A DNA stretch of 35,667 bases from Shewanella benthica KT99 (GTDB lineage Bacteria; Pseudomonadota; Gammaproteobacteria; Enterobacterales; Shewanellaceae), in contig NZ_ABIC01000043.1 of the NCBI RefSeq assembly GCF_000172075.1, positions 1 to 35,667 of the forward strand. The letters are read 5' to 3'. Position 1 is the first letter of the stretch. Each line of letters starts with the position of its first letter. The position numbers were made by a program, and so were the translations under genes. Positions 1 through 8,344 of the stretch are shown here, one piece after another. The notes beneath the pieces are model-generated. The model was not told the DNA's origin and searched no databases. It was given only the letters and a program-made list of their open reading frames with translations.

Positions 1-138
1 ATGTATATTGCTACGAATTTTCACCCTAAGGCCTGAATACCTTAACTAATTTACTGTCAAATGCAAGGTGAGCGCCTATATAATGAGCGGTTCGTGTCGA
101 TTTTTAACAACTTAGAGACAAAAGCATCTTCATTAAGG

Positions 139-1380
139 CTAGTGTGCAGTATTCTTATGAAAGTTATTTTTCACTTCCGAGACAATTTCGATACGCTTCA
201 TGTGTAATTGCTGTTTTATCTCCGCCCCTTTAAAACCGGCGTCAATAATAGGCTTTACCGCAACGGCATTCGCCGCTTCGAAGGTGTGTTTAAAGTAGCT
301 GGCTTGGGGGTAAGCTTCATCTTCGAACCCTAGCCTCCCCTTGGCATCGGCTTCACAGGCTAAGGCTATCTGTTCGAGACGTTGAGGTTTACGCCACAGG
401 TCGGCCTTATCGAAGAGCTTAATCAGAGTCTCGGGGCGTAACTGGTCAATATTGTGAATATTTTGGTGAAGGTCGCTGACTAGCAAGGCTAAATCCCGGT
501 ATTCGTTGGGGGCCTTTATTCGTGCGCATAGGGCCTTGATTGGCGCTAAGCCTTTCTGTCCGTGACCATGGTGCTTAGGTAAGTGTTCCTTGGGGCTCAG
601 GGCTTTACCTAGATCATGCACCAGGGCGGCAAATCGTACCGTGTTATCTTTGGTGAGTTTAGCGGCTTGCTCGAGCACCATGAGTGTATGTATGCCTGTA
701 TCTATCTCAGGGTGCCACTTTTCAGGTTGAGGCACACCGAACAGGGCGTGTATCTCGGGAAAGAGGATCTTAAGCGCACCACACTGCTCGAGTACATCGA
801 TAAATATGTGTGGATTGTCGGTGCTCAGGGCCTTGTCTAGTTCTTGAAATACTCTTTCTGCAGTTAGGGCTTCTAATTCACCGCTTTGACTTATGTTAGC
901 CATCATGGTGAGGGTTTCATCGGCAATGGTGAAACCTTGGGCATGGAACCTAGCGGCGAACCTGGCGACTCTGAGTACGCGTAAAGGATCTTCGATGAAG
1001 GCATCGGAGACATGTCTCAGCAGCTTGTTGTTTAGGTCGTCTACACCGCCATAGGGATCATAGAGTTTACCATCATCATCTTGGGCTATGGCATTGACGG
1101 TGAGATCCCGACGCAGTAAATCTTGCTCTAGGGTCACATCAGGACTGGCGTGACAGCTGAAGCCGCCGTAGCCTGAGCCCGTTTTTCTCTCCGTTCTGGC
1201 TAAGGCGTATTCTTGCTGAGTCTCTGGGTGTAAAAACACCGGGAAATCCTTGCCTACACGATGAAAGCCCTTGGCTAACATCTGCTCTTGTGTTGCACCT
1301 ACTACCAGATAATCCCTATCTTTGACCGGTAGCTTGAGTAAGCTATCGCGGACAGCGCCGCCAACGAGGTAAATTTTCAC
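139..1380 (-). CDS. cca: CCA-adding tRNA nucleotidyltransferase
   Basis: Adds or repairs the 3' CCA end of tRNAs from CTP and ATP in the cytoplasm. The 413-residue protein matches the usual bacterial length (about 412). Residues 7-12 carry GGAVRD of the class II nucleotidyltransferase core. DRDYLV (about 21-26) supplies the metal-binding Asp pair. RRDLTVNAIA and DPLRVLRVARFAARF follow in the expected order. A C-terminal HD domain (HTLMVLEQ ... ALVHDLGKA) indicates the phosphohydrolase-bearing gammaproteobacterial type. The start is GTG, chosen because MKIYLVGGAVRD is the normal family N-terminus. The gene diverges from exeA across about 208 bp that must hold both promoters. The 138 bp downstream of its stop, at the window edge, show no gene I can support. 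Confidence 0.96.
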   Translation of the reverse strand: MKIYLVGGAVRDSLLKLPVKDRDYLVVGATQEQMLAKGFHRVGKDFPVFLHPETQQEYALARTERKTGSGYGGFSCHASPDVTLEQDLLRRDLTVNAIAQDDDGKLYDPYGGVDDLNNKLLRHVSDAFIEDPLRVLRVARFAARFHAQGFTIADETLTMMANISQSGELEALTAERVFQELDKALSTDNPHIFIDVLEQCGALKILFPEIHALFGVPQPEKWHPEIDTGIHTLMVLEQAAKLTKDNTVRFAALVHDLGKALSPKEHLPKHHGHGQKGLAPIKALCARIKAPNEYRDLALLVSDLHQNIHNIDQLRPETLIKLFDKADLWRKPQRLEQIALACEADAKGRLGFEDEAYPQASYFKHTFEAANAVAVKPIIDAGFKGAEIKQQLHMKRIEIVSEVKNNFHKNTAH

Positions 1381-1588
1381 AATTTAAATCACAGTTTTCA
1401 TGTATGGATCAGATGGGACAGATCTTAACATGTATTCGCCTATTTGATTCAGTGTCACTCTGACGCTTATTTTATGGTCTTTTATCGCTTTTTGTTGAGC
1501 ATTTTTTGACAAGGCGAACGGTTAGCTTTAGTTTGAACTGTTTTTTGTATTTTATAACCGGTAAGTACAGGTAAGGATTGATTTCAGT

Positions 1589-3217
1589 ATGTACAAGGCG
1601 TTTTTTGGCTTAAGCGATAACCCTTTCTCTATCGCACCTAATCCCCATTATCTATTTCTTAGTGATAGGCACCGAGAGGCGTTGGCTCATTTGACCTATG
1701 GGTTGGGTGAAACCGGTGGCTTTGTATTATTAACCGGTGAAGTGGGCACAGGTAAGACGACTGTATCCCGTTGTCTCCTTAAGCAGCTCCCTGAAAATAC
1801 CGATACCGCATTTATTCTAAACCCATCACTGACAGAGCAGGAGCTATTGGCCACCCTCTGTGACGAGCTTAGTATTGTGTATGACAAAGACCCTAGCCTG
1901 AAGCAGCTAACGGATCTTCTGAGTCAGTTTCTGTTGAGTAATCATGAAAAAGGCAGAAATACTGTGCTGATCATAGATGAAGCCCAGCATCTTAGGGCCG
2001 AAGTGCTGGAGCAGTTACGTCTGTTGACCAATCTGGAAACAGACACCAAGAAACTCTTGCAGGTTATCTTGATCGGTCAACCTGAGTTACAACAGTTACT
2101 GAGAAGACAAGAGCTTCGCCAGCTCGCTCAAAGAATTACCGCTCGCTATCATCTACTTCCGCTTACGCTAGAAGAGGTGGGCCTTTATGTGCAGCATAGA
2201 CTTAAGGTGGCTGGGCGTCATGAGCCCTTGTTTAATCCAAGGTCGATCAAGGCGCTATATAAATACAGTGGTGGCATCCCAAGATTGATGAACTTGCTGT
2301 GTGAGCGTGCATTAATGGCGAGCTATGCTCAGTCTAAGGTGCCTATCGATCAGAACATGGTGAGCTCGGCTGCAATTGAAGTGTTCGGGGAGGAGATCAA
2401 GCAGCGAAGTTATCTTTTGCCTATAGCTGCCTTTTCGGTACTGGCGCTTAGTTGCGTTGTAGGGGTTATGTTATGGGGGAACCTTTTACCTGGTAACTCA
2501 GCAGCGAGTTCAGCGGTAAATTCAGTAGCAACTTCAGCGGGCAGCAGTCTAGCTTCACCATCTTTGTTGCAGGAAAATAAGGCCCGGGTTTCCAGCCCCA
2601 ATCAAAGGGTACTCAATGGCGCTATTGCACAAAGTAGAGACATAGATACTGCCTATGCCAGCATTTTAGGCCTCTGGGACCGAGTGCCCTATATCGGCCT
2701 GTCTGCCTGCCAATCGGCTGAGCAGCAGGGCCTCTCCTGTTTTCAGCAGCAGGGGAATTGGAACTCGTTAACTCGGCTTAACTTCCCTGCAGTCGTTTAT
2801 CTTATCGATAATCAACAACAGGCCTTCTACGGCACTGTGGTTTCACGTCATGGCGAGCAGCTGTTACTGCAACTCAATGAACAGCAACTTTGGGTCGACA
2901 GAGACTGGTTTACGCGTCACTTTAGCGGTACGTTCGAGATCTTGTGGCAAGCACCTATTAGCCAACCAAGAGAGATAGGGCAAGGCTCTAACTCAGAGCA
3001 AATCCAATGGCTTGAAAATAGTTTAGCCCAAATTGATCATAGGGCACCAAGATTAGTCGATGGTTTCGATGCGAAATTAGAAGATAAGTTGATGCGTTTC
3101 CAACGTGAGCATGGCCTTAGAGCCGATGCCATTGCCGGGAGTCAGACGTTAGTGCAGCTTAACCTCTATCTTAGCGCCGAAGGACCCAGGTTAGTCGAAG
3201 CGAGAAGGAGCTACTGA
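1589..3217 (+). CDS. exeA: ExeA-like AAA ATPase with peptidoglycan-binding domain
   Basis: Inner-membrane ATPase thought to help place the type II secretion secretin in the envelope by binding peptidoglycan together with ExeB. The cytoplasmic AAA domain has Walker A GEVGTGKTT at residues 50-58 and Walker B VLIIDEAQ at about 126-133. One membrane segment lies at about 276-297 (PIAAFSVLALSCVVGVML). After it comes a low-complexity Ser/Ala linker, a C39-peptidase-like region (about 350-450) and a C-terminal PG_binding_1-type domain (KLMRFQREHGL). The 542-residue length fits ExeA/GspA. Its stop overlaps the exeB start by one base (TGATG), so the two are translationally coupled. The other type II secretion genes are not in this window, which is usual for this pair. 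Confidence 0.92.
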   Translation: MYKAFFGLSDNPFSIAPNPHYLFLSDRHREALAHLTYGLGETGGFVLLTGEVGTGKTTVSRCLLKQLPENTDTAFILNPSLTEQELLATLCDELSIVYDKDPSLKQLTDLLSQFLLSNHEKGRNTVLIIDEAQHLRAEVLEQLRLLTNLETDTKKLLQVILIGQPELQQLLRRQELRQLAQRITARYHLLPLTLEEVGLYVQHRLKVAGRHEPLFNPRSIKALYKYSGGIPRLMNLLCERALMASYAQSKVPIDQNMVSSAAIEVFGEEIKQRSYLLPIAAFSVLALSCVVGVMLWGNLLPGNSAASSAVNSVATSAGSSLASPSLLQENKARVSSPNQRVLNGAIAQSRDIDTAYASILGLWDRVPYIGLSACQSAEQQGLSCFQQQGNWNSLTRLNFPAVVYLIDNQQQAFYGTVVSRHGEQLLLQLNEQQLWVDRDWFTRHFSGTFEILWQAPISQPREIGQGSNSEQIQWLENSLAQIDHRAPRLVDGFDAKLEDKLMRFQREHGLRADAIAGSQTLVQLNLYLSAEGPRLVEARRSY

Positions 3218-4197
3218 TGTCCATTCTACTCGATGCGATGACACGCGCTAAAAACCAAGAGCTGGATGCTGGTATAGATCCCGTATTAACGCCCAGGGCT
3301 CAGTATGATAATTTCTCTGGTAACAGCCAGAGATATTTAACCGTCCTCTTTGGGGGATTCATTCTTATACTCCTGGCCATCATAGCCTGGTTAGCCCAGA
3401 GTTATTTTATCAGTGATTTCAATCAAGTATCTGCGCCTAAATTGGCACAGGCGCTTCAGCAAGAGCCTAAAGAAATGCCTGCCACATCATCTCAACTTGG
3501 TTCATTAGAAAATGAGCAGAGTATTAGACTCGCGGGAAAGGTGGCCTTGCCTGTAGCGACCGAGCGCCCCAGAGTCGAGCGTTATCTTGATAATAGGCTT
3601 AAGCAAACGCGATATGTTGAGCCGAGTGGATATGTTGATAATAGGCTTAAGCAAACGCGATATGTTGAGCCGGCCACTACTTCAACGACTCCTTTAACTC
3701 ATCGTTCAGTCGGTGAGCCGATCATACTGGGGGCTAATGCCAATCAGAAGGGCAAAGATATGCTTGCGGCTCTGAAGTTCGAAGTCAATCAAGCCGCATC
3801 AGAGGTCGGATTGGAAACAGGTTCTACTACGCCGAAAAACTATCAAGATGAAAACAATTTATTGGCCGCCTTTGAGGCTGCGTTAACAGCGGTTGAGGTA
3901 AGAAATTCACTCGCGGCTCCCATGACTGCGGTTGAACTCGATCCGATACCAACTACAAAAGCAGATACCCTGCCCAAGTATGGTCAGTTACCTGCCGGAC
4001 TCCAGTTGCAGGTGCCGGAATTTAATATCAACGCCCATGTGTATTCTACCAATCCTGACAATCGTTGGCTCAATGTCGATGGGGCTGAGTTGCAGGAAGG
4101 CGATAAGATAGGGGGTAAGCTAGACATAGTTGAAATTAGACCCAGAGATGTGGTGTTATCGATACAAGGCACCAAATTTAAGGTGCCGGCAATCTAG
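3217..4197 (+). CDS. exeB: ExeB/GspB-type general secretion protein B
   Basis: Partner of ExeA: a bitopic inner-membrane protein whose periplasmic C-terminus works with ExeA in secretin assembly. It begins MSILLDAMTRAKNQE, typical of the family. A membrane segment at about residues 41-66 (YLTVLFGGFILILLAIIAWL) precedes a long, low-complexity periplasmic linker. The conserved GspB-like domain is at the C-terminus (about 265-326, with NINAHVYSTNPDNRWLNVDG and the end KFKVPAI). In the linker, a 16-residue segment containing DNRLKQTRYVEP occurs twice in a row through a 48-bp in-frame duplication. The stop codon lies inside the first unit of a CTAG-rich repeat. The protein is coupled to exeA by a one-base overlap. 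Confidence 0.9.
   Translation: MSILLDAMTRAKNQELDAGIDPVLTPRAQYDNFSGNSQRYLTVLFGGFILILLAIIAWLAQSYFISDFNQVSAPKLAQALQQEPKEMPATSSQLGSLENEQSIRLAGKVALPVATERPRVERYLDNRLKQTRYVEPSGYVDNRLKQTRYVEPATTSTTPLTHRSVGEPIILGANANQKGKDMLAALKFEVNQAASEVGLETGSTTPKNYQDENNLLAAFEAALTAVEVRNSLAAPMTAVELDPIPTTKADTLPKYGQLPAGLQLQVPEFNINAHVYSTNPDNRWLNVDGAELQEGDKIGGKLDIVEIRPRDVVLSIQGTKFKVPAI
3583..3672 (+). repeat. 48-bp in-frame tandem duplication in exeB
   Basis: Bases 3583-3624 recur at 3631-3672 with one mismatch, and 3587-3624 against 3635-3672 is exact over 38 bp. The period of 48 bp adds 16 residues without shifting the frame. The near-perfect identity suggests a recent event in the disordered linker. Confidence 0.95.
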
Positions 4198-4262
4198 CAA
4201 TCTAGCAATCTAGCAATCTAGGAACTAGAAGCTAGCAGCTAGGGCTAGGGCTAGGGCTAGGA
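4191..4262 (+). repeat. CTAG-rich short tandem repeats
   Basis: Four adjacent 8-bp units (AATCTAGC x3, then AATCTAGG) at 4191-4222 are followed by further CTAG words and by AGGGCT repeated three times at 4241-4258. About ten CTAG tetranucleotides fall in about 70 bp. The TAG stop codon of exeB is part of the first unit. CTAG is generally scarce in enteric-type genomes, so the cluster stands out. Confidence 0.9.
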
Positions 4263-4294
4263 ACCAGGCTGATAAGATGCAGATAATTCAGACA

Positions 4295-4327
4295 AAAAAG
4301 AGGGCGCCAATTGGCGCCCTCTTTTTA
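4295..4327. terminator. Bidirectional intrinsic terminator, exeB/nhaD
   Basis: A perfect palindrome centred on GGGCGCCAATTGGCGCCC is flanked by an A-tract on the left and a T-tract on the right. It can therefore stop transcription in both directions, serving exeB (plus) and nhaD (minus), which converge here. Confidence 0.93.
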
Positions 4328-4346
4328 TCTTGTCAGCTAAGCTAGC

Positions 4347-5594
4347 TTAACCAAACAATTTATATGATAGCAATAGGGTCAACGCGTAACCCACGCTATA
4401 GCACAATAGTAGCGCAGGTACGTACCTGAGGTAACTGACGAAGGTGAGCTCTTTAACCTTACTCATGGCTATGATACCTGCGGCCGAGCCTATGACGAGC
4501 AGTGAACCACCAACACCGACCGAGTATGTTAATCCTAGCCACTCAGGGGTGTTGAGTACGGGTTCGGCTTTTAACAGCGCGGCGGTTAGTGGTACGTTAT
4601 CGACTAACGCAGAGCCTATGCCGGTGACAAAATTAGAGATGTTTGGATCAAACTGAGCGTAGACCTGAGTGAGTAGATCTAAGGTACCAATCTCCTTAAG
4701 CATGCCAACTAACAGCAAGATACCTAGGAAAAATAGTAAGGTATCATACTCAACTTGCCTGATATATTCGAGGATCTGTAGCTCCTCTTTATTGGTGCGC
4801 GAGGTGTGACCGACCAGGAACATGATAGATAAACCGGTTAAAAAAGTCAGCACTGGTGGGATGCCAAACAGGACATTCAGAGCCATGGTCGCCACTATGG
4901 TGGAGAAGAATATCATGGCAATAATCACATCGACTCTTTGAAAACTTCGGGTGATTGGTGTGGTGCTGACATGGCCTTCAGCCTTGAGGGAAAACAGAAT
5001 TGCTAACAGCATCACACTGACTGATGCTGGTATAAAGAGCATCATGAGTTCGGACATCTGTACGTGGCCACCGAGAAAGATCATCAAGGTAGTGACATCA
5101 CCAGTGATCAAGGATACCCCACCCGAGTTGACGGCGAAGATGATTAACACCGCCATGCGTCGGCGCATCTGACTATCGAGCTTAAAGGTGGTTAACAAGC
5201 CTAGTGAGACCAGAGTCGCGGTGACATTGTCACAGATAGCGGACAGTACCAGAGAGAAGAAAGCGACTTGTATCATGAGTAAACGAACGGATACTCGTTG
5301 GGGGAAAATCTTCTGTACCAGTATCTGGATCATGCCTTTCGCGTTGAGATAAGCCACGAATGTCATGGTGGACATGAGGAACAGCCAGAGGCTTGCTATC
5401 TCGAGTAGGTTTTCGTTGAGTGCTGCTTCGACGAGTTTCTGATGGCTAGCATCTCCGGCCGAGATAAATAGTACGATCCATGAGATACAGCCGAAGAATA
5501 GGGTTGTCTTGGTTTTATTGAGGTGAGTGACCTCTTCGAAAATGATACTTAATAGGGCTAAAACAGCGAGGGATATCAGGAATATGTTGAGCAT
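4347..5594 (-). CDS. nhaD: NhaD-type Na+/H+ antiporter
   Basis: Polytopic inner-membrane antiporter of the ion transporter superfamily that expels Na+ (or Li+) in exchange for protons, expected in a marine bacterium. The 415-residue protein has about ten to twelve hydrophobic segments from residue 1 to the end. It carries the NhaD-like stretches SAICDNVTATLVSLGLLTTF (about 117-136) and GSALVDNVPLTAALL (about 330-345), with paired buried Asn/Asp residues (CDNVT and VDNVP) in the two pseudo-repeats. The ATG at 5594 is preceded by AGGAA at good spacing. The gene lies downstream of hemL on the same strand, but the multi-terminator array makes read-through unlikely, so it should use its own promoter within 5595-5929. 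Confidence 0.92.
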   Translation of the reverse strand: MLNIFLISLAVLALLSIIFEEVTHLNKTKTTLFFGCISWIVLFISAGDASHQKLVEAALNENLLEIASLWLFLMSTMTFVAYLNAKGMIQILVQKIFPQRVSVRLLMIQVAFFSLVLSAICDNVTATLVSLGLLTTFKLDSQMRRRMAVLIIFAVNSGGVSLITGDVTTLMIFLGGHVQMSELMMLFIPASVSVMLLAILFSLKAEGHVSTTPITRSFQRVDVIIAMIFFSTIVATMALNVLFGIPPVLTFLTGLSIMFLVGHTSRTNKEELQILEYIRQVEYDTLLFFLGILLLVGMLKEIGTLDLLTQVYAQFDPNISNFVTGIGSALVDNVPLTAALLKAEPVLNTPEWLGLTYSVGVGGSLLVIGSAAGIIAMSKVKELTFVSYLRYVPALLLCYSVGYALTLLLSYKLFG

Positions 5595-5929
5595 ACATCA
5601 GTTCCTACAGAAGATTTATTATTGCCTGGTGCGGGCAAGTAATATCCAGAATTAAGGTTGAATTAAGCTTCGTGTGTTTATCGGGCGGATTAGGCCATAC
5701 AGATGTTAATAACACAAGCGTTAACTGGGTCTGTTTTCCGGTGTTTTTGTGCAGCAGATCACCTTGCTTGCTGGGTTAAAGCTTGAATAGGGCGAGTTAA
5801 GCCAATATTTCACCCTGGTTTTTAATTTATTAAATCCTGTTCATTTGATGCGAACATATGAGAAAGGTGAATAAGTTGATAAAAGTGTGAAATAATTTTT
5901 CATCATTAAATTGTATTTATAACCAAGAG
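5595..5929. other. Upstream region of nhaD, no gene seen
   Basis: About 335 bp between the nhaD start and the hemL-derived array. I find no credible reading frame, RNA gene or recognised riboswitch. It is AT-rich toward 5820-5929 and presumably contains the nhaD promoter. The sequence just before 5930 (AACCAAGAG) differs from the repeat junctions, so it is probably the original flank downstream of hemL before the array expanded. Confidence 0.6.
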
Positions 5930-7064
5930 AAAAGGACGCTCGATGCGTCCTTTTCTGTATTAGCAAACTTAGTTAGCTAGTTTACTTAGCCATCTTAGCA
6001 AATACACGATCGGCAGCTGCTAGTGTCGCTTCGATCTCTTTCTCACTGTGTGTTATAGATAGGGGAAGCCGGCTTCTAGCAACAAATAGCAGGCAATAAA
6101 AAAGGACGCTCGATGCGTCCTTTTCTGTATTAGCAAACTTAGTTAGCTAGTTTACTTAGCCATCTTAGCAAATACACGATCGGCAGCTGCTAGTGTCGCT
6201 TCGATCTCTTTCTCACTGTGAGTTATAGATAGGGGAAGCTGGCTTCTAGCAACAAATAGCAGGCAATAAAAAAGGACGCTCGATGCGTCCTTTTCTGTAT
6301 TAGCAAACTTAGTTAGCTAGTTTACTTAGCCATCTTAGCAAATACACGATCGGCAGCTGCTAGTGTCGCTTCGATCTCTTTCTCACTGTGAGTTATAGAT
6401 AGGGGAAGCTGGCTTCTAGCAACAAATAGCAGGCAATAAAAAAGGACGCTCGATGCGTCCTTTTCTGTATTAGCAAACTTAGTTAGCTAGTTTACTTAGC
6501 CATCTTAGCAAATACACGATCGGCAGCTGCTAGTGTCGCTTCGATCTCTTTCTCACTGTGAGTTATAGATAGGGGAAGCTGGCTTCTAGCAACAAATAGC
6601 AGGCAATAAAAAAGGACGCTCGATGCGTCCTTTTCTATATTAGCAAACTTAGTTAGCTAGTTTACTTAGCCATCTTAGCAAATACACGATCGGCAGCTGC
6701 TAGTGTCGCTTCGATCTCTTTCTCACTGTGAGTTATAGATAGGGGAAGCTGGCTTCTAGCAACAAATAGCAGGCAATAAAAAAGGACGCTCGATGCGTCC
6801 TTTTCTGTATTAGCAAACTTAGTTAGCTAGTTTACTTAGCCATCTTAGCAAATACACGATCGGCAGCTGCTAGTGTCGCTTCGATCTCTTTCTCACTGTG
6901 AGTTATAGATAGGGGAAGCTGGCTTCTAGCAACAAATAGCAGGCAATAAAAAAGGACGCTCGATGCGTCCTTTTCTGTATTAGCAAACTTAGTTAGCTAG
7001 TTTACTTAGCCATCTTAGCAAATACACGATCGGCAGCTGCTAGTGTCGCTTCGATCTCTTTCTC
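5930..7064 (-). repeat. 170-bp tandem array derived from the hemL 3' end
   Basis: Seven copies recur with a strict 170-bp period: the word CGATGCGTCC starts at 5941, 6111, 6281, 6451, 6621, 6791 and 6961. Read on the minus strand, each unit contains the last 20 codons of hemL plus stop, identical to the real gene, then its intrinsic terminator. Next comes a junction to about 55 bp that resemble the preceding hemL codons at roughly 70% identity but contain a 2-bp insertion. The last copy is the real hemL end, with identity stopping at 7064. Copies are nearly identical: copy 1 differs at a few bases (TGTGTG for TGTGAG, GCCGG for GCTGG) and copy 5 has one change (CTATAT for CTGTAT). No start codon or ribosome site makes the stubs independent genes. 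Confidence 0.96.
6946..6974 (-). terminator. hemL: hemL intrinsic terminator, repeated in every array copy
   Basis: The stem AAGGACGC/GCGTCCTT (6952-6959 with 6965-6972) has a 5-base loop and is followed on the minus strand by a run of T. The same hairpin recurs every 170 bp at about 5932, 6102, 6272, 6442, 6612 and 6782, so seven terminators in series separate hemL from nhaD. Confidence 0.93.
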
Positions 7065-8288
7065 GCCATGAGCCATCGACAGGAAGCCAGCTTCATAAGC
7101 ACTTGGTGCTAAGTAAACACCTTCATCTAACATGCCGTGATAGAAGATAGGGAACTTGTCTGCATCACATTTAGTGACTTGAGCGAACGTGGTGACCTTC
7201 TCTTCTTCGGTGAAGAATAAACCGAACATGCCACCGACATAGTTGATGGACATAGGGATGCCGTGCTTGTTCGCCGCAGCCTTAAAGCCCTCTGCGATGC
7301 GCTTAGTCTTAGCGGCAAGCTCTTCGTAGACGCCGTCTTCACAGAGTGCGTCTAATTGAGCAAGACCTGCCGACATGGCAATGGGGTTACCCGATAGTGT
7401 GCCCGCCTGATATACCGGCCCCGTAGGTGCGATAAACTGCATTATGTCTTTACGCCCGCCGAATGCGCCCACAGGCATGCCGCCACCGATCACTTTACCA
7501 AGAGTCGTTAGGTCCGGTGTAATGCCGTAGTGGCCTTGAGCGCCGCCCTTAGACACACGGAAACCTGTCATTACCTCATCGATAACAAGCAAGGCGCCGT
7601 ACTGATCACAGATAGTACGCAGGCCTTCTAAGAAGCCCTTTACTGGCGGGATACAGTTCATGTTGCCGGCAACAGGCTCGAGTATGATACAAGCGATCTC
7701 TTGTGGATATTGCTCGAACAGTGCTTTGACTGAATCCAGCTCATTATAGCTAGCTGTCAGTGTGTGCTTAGCGAAATCTTCTGGGACCCCAGGTGAGCTT
7801 GGCTGACCCAGAGTCAGAGCACCCGATCCGGCTTTAACCAGTAAGCAGTCGGCGTGGCCGTGGTAACAACCTTCAAATTTCAAGATCTTGTCACGGTTAG
7901 TGAAGCCTCGTGCCAAACGAATCGCACTCATGGTGGCTTCTGTACCGGAACTCACCATACGAACTTGTTCTATGGAAGGCACCATCTCGATGACCTTCTC
8001 CGCCATTTTGATTTCAAGCTCAGTCGGGGCACCGAAAGATAGGCCATTTTCAACCGCGTCTAAAACGGCTTGACGGATCTTGGGGTGGTTATGACCTAAG
8101 ATCATCGGGCCCCAAGAGCCGACATAATCGATATATGCCTTACCGTCGGCATCATAGATATAGGCGCCATCGGCTTTCTCGATGAAGAGTGGCGAGCCAC
8201 CTACGCCATTGAAAGCGCGTACTGGCGAGTTAACGCCACCGGGAATAGTTTTTTTAGCCTGTTCAAATAGCGTTTCGGAGCGGGTCAT
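7002..8288 (-). CDS. hemL: Glutamate-1-semialdehyde 2,1-aminomutase
   Basis: PLP enzyme that converts glutamate-1-semialdehyde to 5-aminolevulinate, the second step of the C5 route to haem. The 428 residues match the family. Visible motifs are GGVNSPVRAF near the N-terminus, SSGTEATMSAIRLARG, CYHGHAD, the LVIDEVMTGFR PLP-ring Asp motif, and TLGKVIGGGMPVGAFGG (about 260-276) with the Schiff-base Lys. The ATG at 8288 is preferred over the TTG six bases upstream because AAGGA lies at proper spacing only from the ATG. The last 20 codons and the 3' untranslated region are the source, or the target, of the 170-bp array. An upstream pyrB remnant separates it from clcA. Confidence 0.97.
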   Translation of the reverse strand: MTRSETLFEQAKKTIPGGVNSPVRAFNGVGGSPLFIEKADGAYIYDADGKAYIDYVGSWGPMILGHNHPKIRQAVLDAVENGLSFGAPTELEIKMAEKVIEMVPSIEQVRMVSSGTEATMSAIRLARGFTNRDKILKFEGCYHGHADCLLVKAGSGALTLGQPSSPGVPEDFAKHTLTASYNELDSVKALFEQYPQEIACIILEPVAGNMNCIPPVKGFLEGLRTICDQYGALLVIDEVMTGFRVSKGGAQGHYGITPDLTTLGKVIGGGMPVGAFGGRKDIMQFIAPTGPVYQAGTLSGNPIAMSAGLAQLDALCEDGVYEELAAKTKRIAEGFKAAANKHGIPMSINYVGGMFGLFFTEEEKVTTFAQVTKCDADKFPIFYHGMLDEGVYLAPSAYEAGFLSMAHGEKEIEATLAAADRVFAKMAK

Positions 8289-8344
8289 TATCAATCCTTA
8301 AAGTCAGTCGCCAGATTAAAATTCGGCTTTTCGTGAATATCAAT

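Noticed and set aside
5595..5929. A Na+ riboswitch or other structured leader upstream of nhaD.
   Set aside because: The gap is long enough, but I could not identify a conserved riboswitch core by eye; a covariance-model search would be needed.
5930..7064. The array as a CRISPR, integron attC array or REP cluster.
   Set aside because: There are no variable spacers between repeats, no cas or integrase genes, and the whole unit including its coding part is identical and derived from hemL.
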